The notes below the pieces were generated by a model. That model had not been told where the DNA came from. It saw nothing but the letters and a program-made list of their open reading frames with translations, and did no database searches. Positions 1-11,049 of a stretch of 64,000 bases of DNA are shown piece by piece; position 1 is the stretch's first letter; the number at the start of each line of letters is the position of its first letter. Origin of the DNA: Alitta virens. Its lineage: Eukaryota; Annelida; Polychaeta; Phyllodocida; Nereididae. The translations under genes and the position numbers were made by a program. The stretch covers positions 9,992,215 to 10,056,214 of the forward strand of contig OW028574.1 of NCBI GenBank assembly GCA_932294295.1. Reading direction: 5' to 3'.

Positions 1-315
1 TGGGAAATGCTCTGCCCAGTCTATATCCACTCCATATTCAGCACACTCCTTAGCCATGGCTGCGATAATGGTGCAAAGAGTCCTACTCTGGTAGCATGCG
101 CAGTAGTCATAACGGCAGATACGAGCATACCTTTAAAATATTTAAGAATCATATTCAGTATAAAGATTCATCCTTGTGTTTGTCATATGCATGTTAGTAC
201 ACTTTTTGTGGTGTGCCCTAGATACTAACCAGTTCCATTTTATGATATTTTTGCATTCTCCCAATACAGCATCACTGACCAACAACTCGCACTGTGTAAT
301 GACAACATCCCTGAC
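1..315 (-). CDS. Exons 15-16: second C8 domain, cut by window edge
   Basis: Exon 15 (315-230) and exon 16 (130 to at least 1) continue after VWD2 with VITQCELLVSDAV, CRYDYCACYQSRTLC and AAMAKECAEYGV, the Cys spacing of a C8 domain. Exon 15 ends in phase 2 and exon 16 takes it up with a TAAAG|G acceptor. The coding frame is open at base 1, so the gene continues outside the window. Confidence 0.85.
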
Positions 316-3300
316 CTGTGATAAATGCATAATCACAAAATTTCAATTATGCTAGTGTCCATTGAGAGTTGTGCCATATTCATGTACCACAGTGTAAATT
401 TTCTGATTAGTAAAGGCAAATACATAACAAAAGTCAGTCTTATAGTATACCTGACTCTCAATGTTACAAGTGTCTGATGGTCCAGGATTGATATGGGATG
501 CTTCACATTGACCACCAGTTACAATCCATGCAGCAGCAAATTCAGGAATGGATCCAGCCAACAAGACTTCATTTGGAAGAGCAAGCTCCGCTTGGGTGCT
601 TCCATCATTATTTCCACAAAGACCATGTACCTGAAGAGATTGAATGTCAAATCAAATGAGAAATGAATCAATCTGTTCAGGCGGTATATGTTTGTCTGCA
701 GATAGTGTTTTATATACCTTTCCAGAAAATTCCGGTGACAGACGGATGTAGACACGTCCATTTGCATCATAAAGCACTTCAAATGATGGGCTGTACACCA
801 GAGTGAAGAGTGAAGTCACCCTCTTAATTATAAAATATCCATTGCTGTATGGCAGATCAACTTCATTACCGTCAACAAAGACGTTTTGGTTCTTCAAACG
901 GATTTTCGTTTTTTCGCCTTCTTTGTTGTATCTGATGAACAAGTGGTTGGTACATGTAACCAAGTCAGATCCTTGGCATTGACCCTTTTTCTGCCTAATG
1001 GTAAGTCTCACTGGTGTGTTAGCTCTGCTCTTTGTCTGTAATATCAAGCATAACCAGGACATTGGTCATGAAGATCATTTGGATACATCAAAGTAAAGAA
1101 ATAGCACATGCAGATGGCAAATTTATTGCGTTCCCATCATAATGGAATAGGACATACCCTGACAAGAATATAGGAACATCCAGCTGTACCCTGATAGCTG
1201 TATGACTGTCCATCAAATGTCTTGTAATGCTGGTTACCAACAATAGAGCAAGTTCTAGGACATTCTTTTTCTTCACAGACCCACCGGCCAAACTCGCACT
1301 CACTGTGAAGAAGAAAAAACGACTGAATGATTCCTGGATGAAACTTTTGGTGAGGTATATGATAAAATTATGTATGAGAATATCACTAACCATTCATTGC
1401 AGTCCATGTAGATTTTGTCCCCTGGCTGGTAAGTCCTGCGTTGATAAACACATGGACAACTTTCTGGCTTGACACACTGGTCATCATGGAGGAAGTAGCC
1501 GCTGGGACATACACATCCAGGAACCAAAGCATCAACACAAGGATCATCAGAAACAAAGCCAAGACTTGCACAGGTTGGCTGGCAGCTGGGACATCTCTCA
1601 GAGTAAATGAAACCAGGTAGGCAGATGGGAGGTGCTGAAATTAAGAACAAATTAATTAGCATCTTTTAAAAATTAATCTGTAATGATAACTTTTAAGAAG
1701 AGATAACAGTTCCATTACTTACGACATACACCGGCCATACGCCATTCAATGCGCACATGGACTATTTCATAACAAACTGTGGTGTAGGCATCGAATATTG
1801 AACATCTGTCAATTTCTATTTCACTGTCTGAGGCACCATCTCGTATTAGGCGACACATCTCACTCATACAAAATGAGTAAGCACTGGGCTGTAAATGAGA
1901 TAAGTTTCGGCTTTCTTGATCAAATGAAAAAAAAAACAGAATAGTACAGCACAAAATGGAAACAATAGGTGAAATATACATACAAGTCTTTCCCTACATG
2001 GCAAGAAAACTTCAGACATGATGTAGCTGCAGTAACTGTGGGCCTTTGCCCGTCTCTCGCCATCCACACAACAATAGTCTGGTACATCAGAACAGGAAGG
2101 GCACTGCAAAATATAATAATTAAACTCTCTGTGTTGCTTTCAAAAATTATCACTACATGTAGAGCTTCAGCACTAACTAATTTTCCTAATTTAGTTATTT
2201 TTGAGAGCCACAAGTGTATTGTGATGATATATGCTTCAATACTTGATAATATGAGTTTTAATGTTTGACTTACAGGTCCAGAAACTTGTGTGAGAGCATT
2301 AGCATTTCCAAATGCAGCAACAGAAGATGCATGGGAACCACTCAAGAGAACCAGGTCATCCAGTGGATTTTGATTACAGTTGCCGCACATACCTCTGATG
2401 GCTGATCTGTCTGAAGGCAAAATGCTTTCATCCATGGTCAAATACCACTCAAAGTCATCAGCGTATCTGAACAGCAAACCTCCATAAGTGATAGAGACAT
2501 ATCTTCCAACCATTGTAAATGTTACACCTGCAAAGAAAGTGATTGAAAATGATGACCTCTGACCTATTTAAGATTAATAAGTCTAATTCTTGTTCTAAAT
2601 ATACATGATGAGTACCTGGGAAGACCATGGCAAATCCAAGGCTAAGAGAAACTGAGATCCTCTTTCCATTCATGTAGATGTGGTCATGACCTGCGCAGAT
2701 GATGGTTGTGGTGTCTGTCAGTCTCAAGCTGAAGGTCTGCAATATGAAACAAGCTATCAGGTAAATGACATAAAGTTACAAGTGTGTCATTTATGCAGAA
2801 ATATTTACTACTGTGATAATACAAGAGAATTTATTAAATTCTGCCAACTTACCTTAACACAAGTTGACACAGACTCACACATTGTCAAACTGAGAGTCAT
2901 CACTGTAGAGCAAGTATGTGCATGCACCATCAAATGCAAACATAACTCCATCAAAGGTTTTGTAAAGGTTGCGGGAATATCCAGAACAACATGAGCTACC
3001 TTTGACAACTGAAATAAGAAATAATTGTTTTTATTCAGTATGGGAAGCATATTACCCTAGTTTATGAATGAAAAATGATTAAAAATGTCATAATTTCTGA
3101 GGAGTTGTAAATGTTCTTCAATATCATAAAAAATCCACTTACTGACAACTCCTGGGAGAATTGGATTTAAGGTTTCACAAGGGAAGCACTTGTCTTCACC
3201 GGCTTTACCCCATGCAACACCATTCATGCCATCGCAACATTCAGACTTCAAAAGAGATGCAGTTCCCTCTACGTGACGTCCTTGACAGTTGATGCTCATG

Positions 3301-6300
3301 TAACAGTAACCTTTGCCCTCTCCAGCTGAAATAAATTTTTCATTAAGTTGAAAATAGGTAACTATTTGCATTAGATTCAGAACACGGCCATACTTGAATT
3401 CCTGCACGGCCATACTTGAATTCCTGCAAAGAATTATCTCATCAAATTTTTCGATATCAATATCATCTCTATCCATTGATATACACCATATCAATGACAA
3501 CTCTCACTCCCTTGCACTTAGGAAGTTTGCATTTTTTTAATAAGCAATACTGAATAGCTGCGTAATGATCACTTCAGGAGCTACTTACGGTTACATAATT
3601 CATCACAGGCGAGTCTCTCGTAACCAGGCCTGCATTGGCAGACGTTGCCATAATCACCAGCAACACACTCCGCATCATTCTCACAGGGTGGGGTCACAAA
3701 CTCCTGAAAACATATTTCAAAATTTTTTTTCAGTTCAGATTCACACCAAAAAGAAAAAGGTAAATTGTCAAAACTACAAAATGTCCTTACTGATGTCACA
3801 GTTGTCACCGGACCAGCCTGGACAGCAACATGTGACTGTTTTTTTCACCAGCCTTACAAAAAGTAAAAAAAAGTATCATTGAATGAGCAGGTGCTAAACG
3901 GTAGATGGTAATGCACATATTATATAGAAAATTTGATATTCTTTTGCAAAAAAGATTGAGTCTCATGTAAAAAAAAACTGTTTTAGTTCACTTCACAAAA
4001 CCAAGCAAGAGGGTTTGTTGCCTCATAACAGTTAGAAAGCTAAATGTCAGCAAGAATATCCAATCCTATTTCAATGGTCATGATTTGTACTTTTTAGGAT
4101 AGGTTACAGATCTTTTGATGCATAATTAAGTTACCAAAATTAATCCAATTTAGAGTGAGACTCAACACAATTTTTTCTTTTCATAGACAGCCAAAGCTCT
4201 CCCAGGTGGCCAAAGATACCCCAGTTAACAGTATCTGGCTTGTTGGTAGAAAAAAGGATTCCAATACTTTCACACTTCTGAGTACAACATTGCTTATACA
4301 TTATAACAATCTAATTATGCTTTATAGAAAGTGGTTAATAGACCACTATGATTTTTGTCCCTAACCTGTAAAAGGTGCAAGTCCTGGAAGAGATGAGGTT
4401 GGCCTTGATCTGGTCACTATTCATGCCATGCATTCCAGATGCGTTCCTGTCCAAGGTGAAGCCATTGACAAGCCGGGAAAATGCATTGCAACATGGTTCA
4501 CATGGTTCTTCCTTTTCTAGTACTTCATTTGTGCAAAAGCTGAAATGAATGAAGAGTCATTAAATTGGTGGTGCCTTGTAGTTAATGTCTGTGCTGGTGC
4601 AGGTCAAAGAGCCATCACAAGTGGTATAAGGGTGTAACATGAGATTGACTCCAACCCCTGTCATCTCATCACATCTACCTATGGCAGCTAGTCAGTCGAA
4701 TAAGTGGCTTAATTTCAAACCAGTAGTACTGAGACAGTATAATGTTCAATTTCTTAAAATAAGCATAAACAATAGAGGGTCAGCGCAGTGGACTCAGGGC
4801 CTATCCCTAGGTTTTCACGTCAGGATAATTCATTAAAGAGAGACAAAGAACATTTAATTAAATAATGATAAGATTAGAAGCCAGAACCTTTTCGCCGACA
4901 AGAGATAACAAGGTGAATTATTGACAAATGAGACAGTGAAATGAAATATGTGAGTTAAATATTATGAAATCTTATAAAATGTAATTTATTATTAATTGAA
5001 TACAATTGCCATTGCCATTGATAAATACTGAGGATATTGCTGCTGCTTAATGAGTCTTTATTTTAAGTTATTGGGTAACTTGTTCCACACCAGAGGACAT
5101 TGCGAACCAATCTATTTCATACTGAACTGTATTGTACACCAGTTTCACTGTCTCTGCTCGGGACCTTGAAACTAAAGCAACCAACATTTCTAGATCGCTC
5201 TGAGCTCAGCAACTACTATAGATGGTGCAAGGGGTCGACTTGTAGACACCCGGTTTCATTCATTTCAATCTCGAAAATTATATGTAGTGACTTGCAAAAG
5301 AAAGAGCTTTCAACCCAATATAGATGACATATCATTAAGTACACTGTACTTTGTTAACTAATTCAGGAAAGTTAATCTTGTGTGTTACATAAAATATTCT
5401 TGTCTTGCCTTACTGCATTAGAGTTATAGAGAATTGAACAGTAAAAAAATTTAAGCTGCAAAAAATCACTCCTAAGTTTGCTTGTACAGTCAAGGTATTT
5501 ACAGAGACTCTGTAAGGCATTCATCTGTTGAGCAGCTTTTTTACTGACGAATGACCCATGGTTATTAAAGTTTTATACATTTTCTTGGCTAATGCAGATG
5601 GGTTAAAATTTTGAGGGGTTAGTTTTCATTAGGTTTTCATTTCATCATCGTATTGCTTGTTGAAAGGCTTGTTCAGATGTGCGTTTGATAAATGATGCGT
5701 AACTGCTCATCAGCATAGTTGTAGACATGAGATACTTTGCAAATCATACAAGAAGTCACTAATAAACACTTTAAACAGACGGGGTCCCATTAGAGACCCT
5801 TGGGGCACACCAGTTTTGAGGTTAAGTCATCCCTTCTGATGTTTCTTTATTTAAAAATCAAAAGTAACATGAATTGTGTGCTAAATAAACTGAATAGAGT
5901 ATTTTCATTGAGCTGCCCTGAATTCAGCTGGACTTAAGTCTTTCATCTCTTCTTATTCCTCGTTTTGCTTTCCAGACATAGTACATCATAACTAACTGAT
6001 TCTTTAGATAAAAAAATTCTCAGGGAAAAAGCGGAAATCAGTTGAATGATAAGATGTCAAATATACATTAAAATGCACTAAAAAAATACTGCTGCTAGGA
6101 TAAACTTTGCTTCAGCCAATCACAATCAAGGGTGGGGAACTTTATCAGCCATAAGAATTGCAATATTGTCATAGCCACCTGGTGGAAATTTAGCGAACCA
6201 TCTGTGAAAATCCATTATTGATATTAACACCACAGAAGATTCTCAATATGGGCAACAGGTCTTGTGGGCCTGGATAAATAAGGAAACTTAGAGCAGATTT

Positions 6301-6547
6301 TATCTATTTGCTTAATTCTTTATGTTTTATAGTCTATATATTGTATGAACTATTTTAATCAATTATAATTTTGTTTTATTTTATACACCATAATAAAGTG
6401 TGTGAATAAACATTAAAAAAAAGACTAATCTAATAGAATAACAATGTAAATACCAAAATTCTAAAATATGTTTACTTACTTGGCCAAGGTCGGTGTCCAG
6501 TAGGTTGTGGTGATCACCACAAGGAAGACCCAGAGTTTGGGCGCCAT
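1..6547 (-). CDS. SCO-spondin/mucin-like secreted VWD protein, 5' part (16 exons, runs off window)
   Basis: Large extracellular protein, read on the minus strand. Coding exons, 5' to 3': 6547-6480, 4539-4366, 3852-3791, 3703-3589, 3325-3143, 3008-2879, 2728-2616, 2527-2274, 2103-1984, 1888-1723, 1634-1391, 1302-1158, 1035-718, 630-451, 315-230, 130-1. All have AG/GT borders and phases agree except at exon 3/4. Module order is signal peptide, EMI-like, EGF, TB, VWD1-C8-TIL, VWD2-C8. An EMI domain followed by VWD-C8-TIL repeats is the N-terminal plan of SCO-spondin; otogelin, hemolectin and zonadhesin share VWD-C8-TIL. Such proteins are secreted, disulfide-rich and multimeric; that role is inferred from the family. 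The only lesion seen is one frame shift near 3690. The 3' part, presumably more VWD/TSP1 modules, lies outside the window. Confidence 0.9.
451..1302 (-). CDS. Exons 12-14: second VWD domain
   Basis: Exons 1302-1158, 1035-718 and 630-451 read CPRTCSIVGNQHYKTFDGQ at the start and VHGLCGNNDGS at the end. These are the usual opening and the GLCGN signature of a VWD domain. A short CEC linker precedes it. Frame is intact through all three exons, and the CGN signature lies about 70% into the module, as expected. Confidence 0.9.
1391..1634 (-). CDS. Exon 11: TIL domain
   Basis: The exon encodes a trypsin-inhibitor-like Cys-rich module: CPSCQPTCASLGF, PGCVCPSGYFLHDDQCV and ESCPCVYQRRTYQPGD. The C-x-C-P-x-G-(Y/F) core and the closing CxC are typical of TIL units between VWD repeats. 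It joins in phase 1 to C8 and in phase 2 to the next VWD. Confidence 0.9.
1723..2103 (-). CDS. Exons 9-10: C8 domain
   Basis: Exons 2103-1984 and 1888-1723 carry the eight-Cys region that follows VWD (CPSCSD, YCCVDGERR, then YSFCMSEMC and TVCYEIVHV). Position directly after VWD and before TIL identifies it as C8. It is phase 0 at its start and phase 1 at its end, matching both neighbours. Confidence 0.85.
2274..3008 (-). CDS. Exons 6-8: first VWD domain
   Basis: Exons 3008-2879, 2728-2616 and 2527-2274 join in phase. They start with a YKTFDGVMFAFDGACTYLL block and end with GMCGNCNQNPLDD. These are the N- and C-terminal hallmarks of von Willebrand type D domains, including the CGNCN turn found just before the C8 region. 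In exon 7 the acceptor after CTTCAG (2729) is preferred over the nearer CAG because only it keeps frame. The full domain is present with no stop. Confidence 0.92.
3143..3325 (-). CDS. Exon 5: TB (TGF-beta-binding-protein-like) domain
   Basis: The exon encodes an 8-Cys module with the order C(Y)...C...T...CC...AWG...C..C; the visible stretch KSECCDGMNGVAWG ends in CFPC. The double Cys followed by an AWG turn is typical of TB domains in fibrillins and LTBPs. A TB module between EGF and VWD is not part of the usual SCO-spondin N-terminus, so this is an unusual order. Borders are clean (CAG|CT..., A|GTAAGT). In the intron just upstream, about 3384-3428 holds a short tandem duplication. Confidence 0.7.
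3589..3703 (-). CDS. Exon 4: EGF-like domain
   Basis: The exon encodes a six-Cys EGF-like unit (CENDAECV, then CQCRPGYERLAC). The phase inherited from exon 3 gives RVCDPT and then a stop; the EGF frame needs one base fewer in the C-run near 3690 (read on minus). With that base removed the start reads as a typical EGF first loop. This is either a homopolymer sequencing error or a true frameshift. The donor C|GTAAGT matches the next exon in phase. Confidence 0.8.
3791..4539 (-). CDS. Exons 2-3: EMI-like domain
   Basis: Exon 2 (4539-4366) and exon 3 (3852-3791) together give a Cys-rich module that starts soon after the signal peptide (FCTNEV, then CEPCC) and ends in CCCPGWSGDNC. The closing C-C-x-G-W-x-G-x-x-C is the signature of EMI domains. 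Exon 3 uses an acceptor behind a T-rich tract (3858-3853), which keeps frame with exon 2. The call rests on position and the C-terminal signature; the first half is less typical of EMI. Confidence 0.7.
5040..5820 (-). mobile_element. Decayed non-LTR reverse-transcriptase fragment in intron 1
   Basis: In the first intron, read on minus, a GVPQGSLMGPRLF block is seen at about 5815-5775. It is followed by a broken YADD region (NYADE) and by LMKTNPSKF- and KKAAQQMNALQSL-like stretches in shifting frames. Near 5100 a VWNKLP-type C-terminal motif appears. This order is that of a jockey/CR1-like LINE from the RT palm to the ORF2 C-terminus. It holds many stops and shifts and is inactive. The rest of the intron (5820-6475 and 4545-5040) shows nothing I can name. 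Confidence 0.7.
6480..6547 (-). CDS. Exon 1: start codon and signal peptide
   Basis: The ATG at 6547-6545 sits in a strong GCC-ATG-G context. It opens a hydrophobic leader, MAPKLWVFLVVITTTYW then TPTLAK, ending in an Ala/Lys cleavage-like site. The exon ends at a strong AA|GTAAGT donor in phase 2, which joins correctly to the exon at 4539. No other in-frame Met lies between the TATA box and this one. The intron that follows is about 1.9 kb, by far the longest in the gene here. Confidence 0.9.
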
Positions 6548-6669
6548 GGCGCACAAGTTTTTTTTGCTACAGTAGTAGAAGCCCAGGTCAATTTCAGATT
6601 TTCTTCAGCTCAAACGAATTAAAGCGATTGGGTAGATATCTCAAACTTGAAGATCGAGATCCGAGACTA

Positions 6670-6733
6670 CCGCAAGTCTGATGAAGCCCTAACCTATCGT
6701 CTTTTATACCCCGTTTTCCTTCAATAAGCCAAT
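6670..6733 (-). promoter_or_regulatory. TATA promoter of the 5' VWD gene
   Basis: On the minus strand a TATAAAAG box lies at 6708-6701. About 30 bases on, near 6680-6675, is an initiator-like TCATCAG. An ATTGG (CCAAT on the plus strand, 6729-6733) lies about 20 bp upstream of the TATA box. The start codon follows about 130 bp after the predicted start. The boxes are seen directly; their use is inferred. Confidence 0.6.
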
Positions 6734-6739
6734 AGGTTG

Positions 6740-9700
6740 TCTTGATTGATGAATTAATTTACACGCCAGATGTTGTTGTTTGCAACAAAGGTAATTATTA
6801 AACCTGACATCCAAACAGTCGTAAACTGTACACTCCCTATTTGAAGGTTAAGTGGCCAACATTTAGCTTGTCTGTGGGCACAAAGCTGGTTGACAATTTA
6901 TACACCCTTATATTCTCACTGAATAGTTTTAAATGACAGTATTTACGTAAAATATCTTACGAAATGCAAATGTCAGTATTTACTCTTATTGATTTTACAT
7001 TCCTCAACAAGGCAATTAGTTGCCCAGCTGCCCACGTATGCCAGGCATGATCTGCAGTATGTTGCACAACAGATGTGTGCCAGCATCCCACAAACACACC
7101 ATCACACACCCTAACTGGTATTCATAGAGCGATACTGGTACTGAATTTAATTTTGAATAAACTTTATTTCTTTTCTGTGGATTGCCTAGAACATAGGTAT
7201 ATCCAATTTCAGCTCTCCCCACATATTAGTACTTTGGAACACTGGATTTGAATTTTAAAGCCAGACAGACGTACAGACACACTCGTCATTGTGAATGTCC
7301 TCATGCAGTATTGGGTAAACCTTTGACCACGAATATTGACCAGTAAGTTTGTATCACATTTCTATAACCTCTTTCCAGATTACCTTCTTACAACTACATT
7401 GGAATAAGCTGATAAATAAAACACAGCAAAACTGGCTCATATTTTGCCCATTTTGACCATACAAGCAGCTATACTTTTTGAAAAAATCTTGAAACTTTGT
7501 GGCTATTCCGAGGTTTGACTCCCATAATATATTATTTAATATCTTTTTGGCTAAAAGAAATATGTCAAAATTTTGCCTGTGAATAAAGTTAGCATTATTT
7601 TCAACAAAATTATAAAAACTTTCATGACAACTTTTGAAGAGTAGGAATCTTGAAGTTTTGGTTATGGTTGATATGAATTAGCTCCTAACATGGATGAACT
7701 AGAGAAGCATTGGACACTTGGAGACATCAAAGGTTCAGACTGCATTTTGCTACCACCCAAATGGCCAATTAATGATGTTGTGATATGACCCAAGTTTTAT
7801 ACCTCTCCCTCACTGGTTCCACTGGGAAACAAAGGGGAGGGGTGTAAAATATATTCATATTGACCAAAATGCATATATTCACTTTATTCCCAGTATAACC
7901 CTGAATATCTGGGATAATATAATTTAATTTTTAAAAAGTTGGGAGCTTCATATTGTATACGTTGACATACTGATATCTATTATTTGAATATGTAATCAAT
8001 ATTCACAGAATAGAAAACCTAGGTATCACAAGCGACTCTGTGACATGCGTGGGGAAATGGGCATTGTTGCAGTTAATAATTAACATAAAAACGCAGGTTA
8101 TTGCATAGTTTCCCTGAATGTCAATCCTGTTACTGTCCTCCCTGTTCCATAATGGCTGACATAACAGTGACCAACCAATTTAAATATAAAGATGAAACAT
8201 GATTGTTGTTATGTTACAACAGAAATGTATGAAAATTCGTAATTTTGATAGACTTATGACATCTCAATGAATACTTAGTAAAGAAAAAAATTCAGATAAG
8301 ATCTTTGGGCTTAGATTGTGGAAATCTCTTGAGTTTTTCAGTTTGGCCATGGCAAGCCTCTTTGCCTGAAAGAGAGAAGGCATTAGGGCAAATATAACAG
8401 ATGGGCCACCAAAAGCATTAGCAAGGCAGGATGACAAACCTGGTATTGGAAAATTTATGGTTCTGAGGCAATTTGTGACAATGTGAGTAATATCGTGGTC
8501 TGTAGGTTCCACTTGTGTGCATCTGTACTTCAGTAATGGACCAATATTTTCTGTGAGGCATTAACTAGAGAGACCGGACATGGATTGTCTAGTTTTTCTT
8601 GAAGCCTGAAACGCTAAACATTACATGATTTTGACATGTTATGACCGTATGCATGTTACAAATGGATTAATAATAAATATATATAAAGGGCAATGCTGGC
8701 CCTGTTGTAGACTTACGCTTTTAGTCTATTAAGACTTAGATTCAGTTAATTTCACACAAATTTCACAGGTTAGGCAAAACAATTCTGGCAGAGCTTAAAT
8801 TTCAGCATGGAGTGCAAAGGAGACTCCTCTATGGAAATTGCATTTCTGCTATCGAGGAGCCACCTTTACAACAGTAATTAATAAACATTTCGTAGGATAG
8901 TAATGGCAAACACACAAAATCAACCAATCTCAACATTGCAATGCATACAGATAAAAGTGAAGAGTATTAATCCAAGAGGGAGTCTATAACTGTGCAAAAC
9001 TGTGAAGTTTGTTTGTTAGAAATTGCAGACTGACTTTGTCTGATCACTCTGATCCAATGACACACTTGGGCTTAACTGAAATAGTAAGAATAGTTGCTTT
9101 CATGATCATGTTCCCTGTTTGCTGATCAGTTTTAACCAGTAATTTATGCATTGCAATATACAAAATCCATGGTTGGCAGATTTAAATCAAGTGATTTTAA
9201 TCATTGATTTAAATCAAAGCAAAAAACTCTACAATTTAGATTTTTTTTTAAATTTTTATAAGTTTTTTTATTTTACAAGTTTGTTCGGTTGTAATTTTGA
9301 TTTATTATTCACAACTCAAAGCATGATTTGACAACTAGATTTTTTAAGTAGATTTTTTTTTTAAACCCAAGCTGCTCAATAAGTCAAAGTTCTGTTCATT
9401 ATTAGAGCACCGTTTAGAAAGTATACAAAGGAATGCTGGAAAAATGGGTTACAATTGGCTGATGCAAAACAGTACTCAGGCCCTAAATGCATCATTCAAA
9501 AAAATCTGATTTCAATTTTTTTTTATTTAAAAAAAGATGACTTTTACCAACCTGTTAAAATCTAATCCAATATTGAGTTGTTTCCTGCCATGTCTTATTA
9601 CAGAGTTTATCGAAGTTTAGCTTTTTTGTGCAATTTGCACATATTATGAGAAAACCTCCACAAACCCAAAATTATTTGATGTGTTATACTTTTTGCAGTT

Positions 9701-9830
9701 CAGCATAGGCAAAAGCTTATATGTATTAATTTGTCGTTCTGTCAGTTAAAGCTAATATTATATGTGTCGGTGCTATACTGGGCCAGAAGCTTAGTGAGCT
9801 TAAACGACCAGCTGCTAGAGGAAGACGTAA
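6740..9830. other. Intergenic, no feature recognised
   Basis: AT-rich sequence with short ORFs only and no recognisable protein or RNA. T-rich runs lie at about 9240-9360 and 9500-9540, with repeated ATTTAAATC-like words around 9180-9230. Confidence 0.5.
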
Positions 9831-9834
9831 TAAT

Positions 9835-9905
9835 GAGTAGGCTTAGGAGTCCACACCATGTCACCCACTTATCCCATGGTGATTTTTTTAATACTCAACA
9901 GCAAA
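9835..9905 (-). repeat. SINE 3' fragment (copy A)
   Basis: The words ggagtccacaccatg, cacttatcccatgg and gattttttta match the body of the SINE at 11.05-12.3 kb (ggagtccacccatg, catttaccccatgg) in the same orientation. Only about 70 bp can be aligned by eye. Confidence 0.5.
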
Positions 9906-11045
9906 GAAGATGCTAAGCCATGAAAGTTTGTGGGCTGACTTTGTGGGGCTGACTTTGGCATTACCTGGCTGACTCTGGGCCAGTTGATGACATGTTATCT
10001 GGACATATAAGTGCTCTTAAAACGATAAAATGGGAACAAAAACAATTCTGATTGTCCAAGCAAAACAAAGACAATAATAAAGATTTAATGAAGTTAACAA
10101 AGTTGTTAATAAAATTGTTCAACACACTGATAATGACATTTTTCACATTTATGGGTTCAAAAGCTGTTGCAACGTTTATGGTGAAAAAAGAACCATCAAA
10201 TTGAGTTTTTGCCAACAGTTGGGTTGCAGCCTTAGCCAACATCTGACATGAACACGCATTATGATCTCATGTACACGTGCTGTTTCTCCAATAAATAAAT
10301 AAATAACCAGTGTTTTTTCACAAAGTCAGCATTAGATATATCAAGCCATTAGTTGCACATTGAAGCTGTCTACCGTACTTCACTTCAAGCTTGATTGCAA
10401 GGAGCAGAATCTGATGATTGTCACCAGATATCCTTGGTCAGTTTTGCCCGAGCGATCTGCTGTTTACTTATTAAGAATCCTTATTTTTTTTATCGGTTAT
10501 TGATTGTGGAGGCTTGTTAACCGTCAGAGGACAAACCCTAGGCTGAATTGGTGTGAATCACTATGATGAGTGGGGGCAAAAATCGCCAATAACTCATACG
10601 ATTTGAATTGTATGTGTATGCCAACTGCTGCAGTATAATCATAAACATAATTTTGTGAATCAATTAACATTGGAAGTATTGCACTTTGACCAATTAAGAT
10701 GAAAATCAAAGCATTCATGCTAAAGTGAAATTGTTTGTTGTGTATCATTCAGTGAGTTTGGGCGGCGCTGTCCCAGAGTTATTGTCTGATGTGAGGAAGT
10801 GTTCCAGTATTGCACACTGGTATCGCCAGCTCAGTGAATCAGCCACATCACAAATGGTCATGCTCGGATGCTTTCTTACAGGAAACCTAATTCTGGAGGA
10901 AACTTACTTCAGACACACCATTGGCATTGTTTTACTAGTGTATGTTTATTTGACTGGGAAAACTAGCTATATGATCATGAACATAGGGGAGACGAAACAT
11001 CATTGCCATTTGCATAAATTTACATAGTAATTCCTGCTGGCACAT
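9906..11045. other. Intergenic, no feature recognised
   Basis: No gene, RNA or repeat was recognised. ORFs of about 100 codons here have no visible motifs and are treated as chance. Confidence 0.4.
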
Positions 11046-11049
11046 TTTA

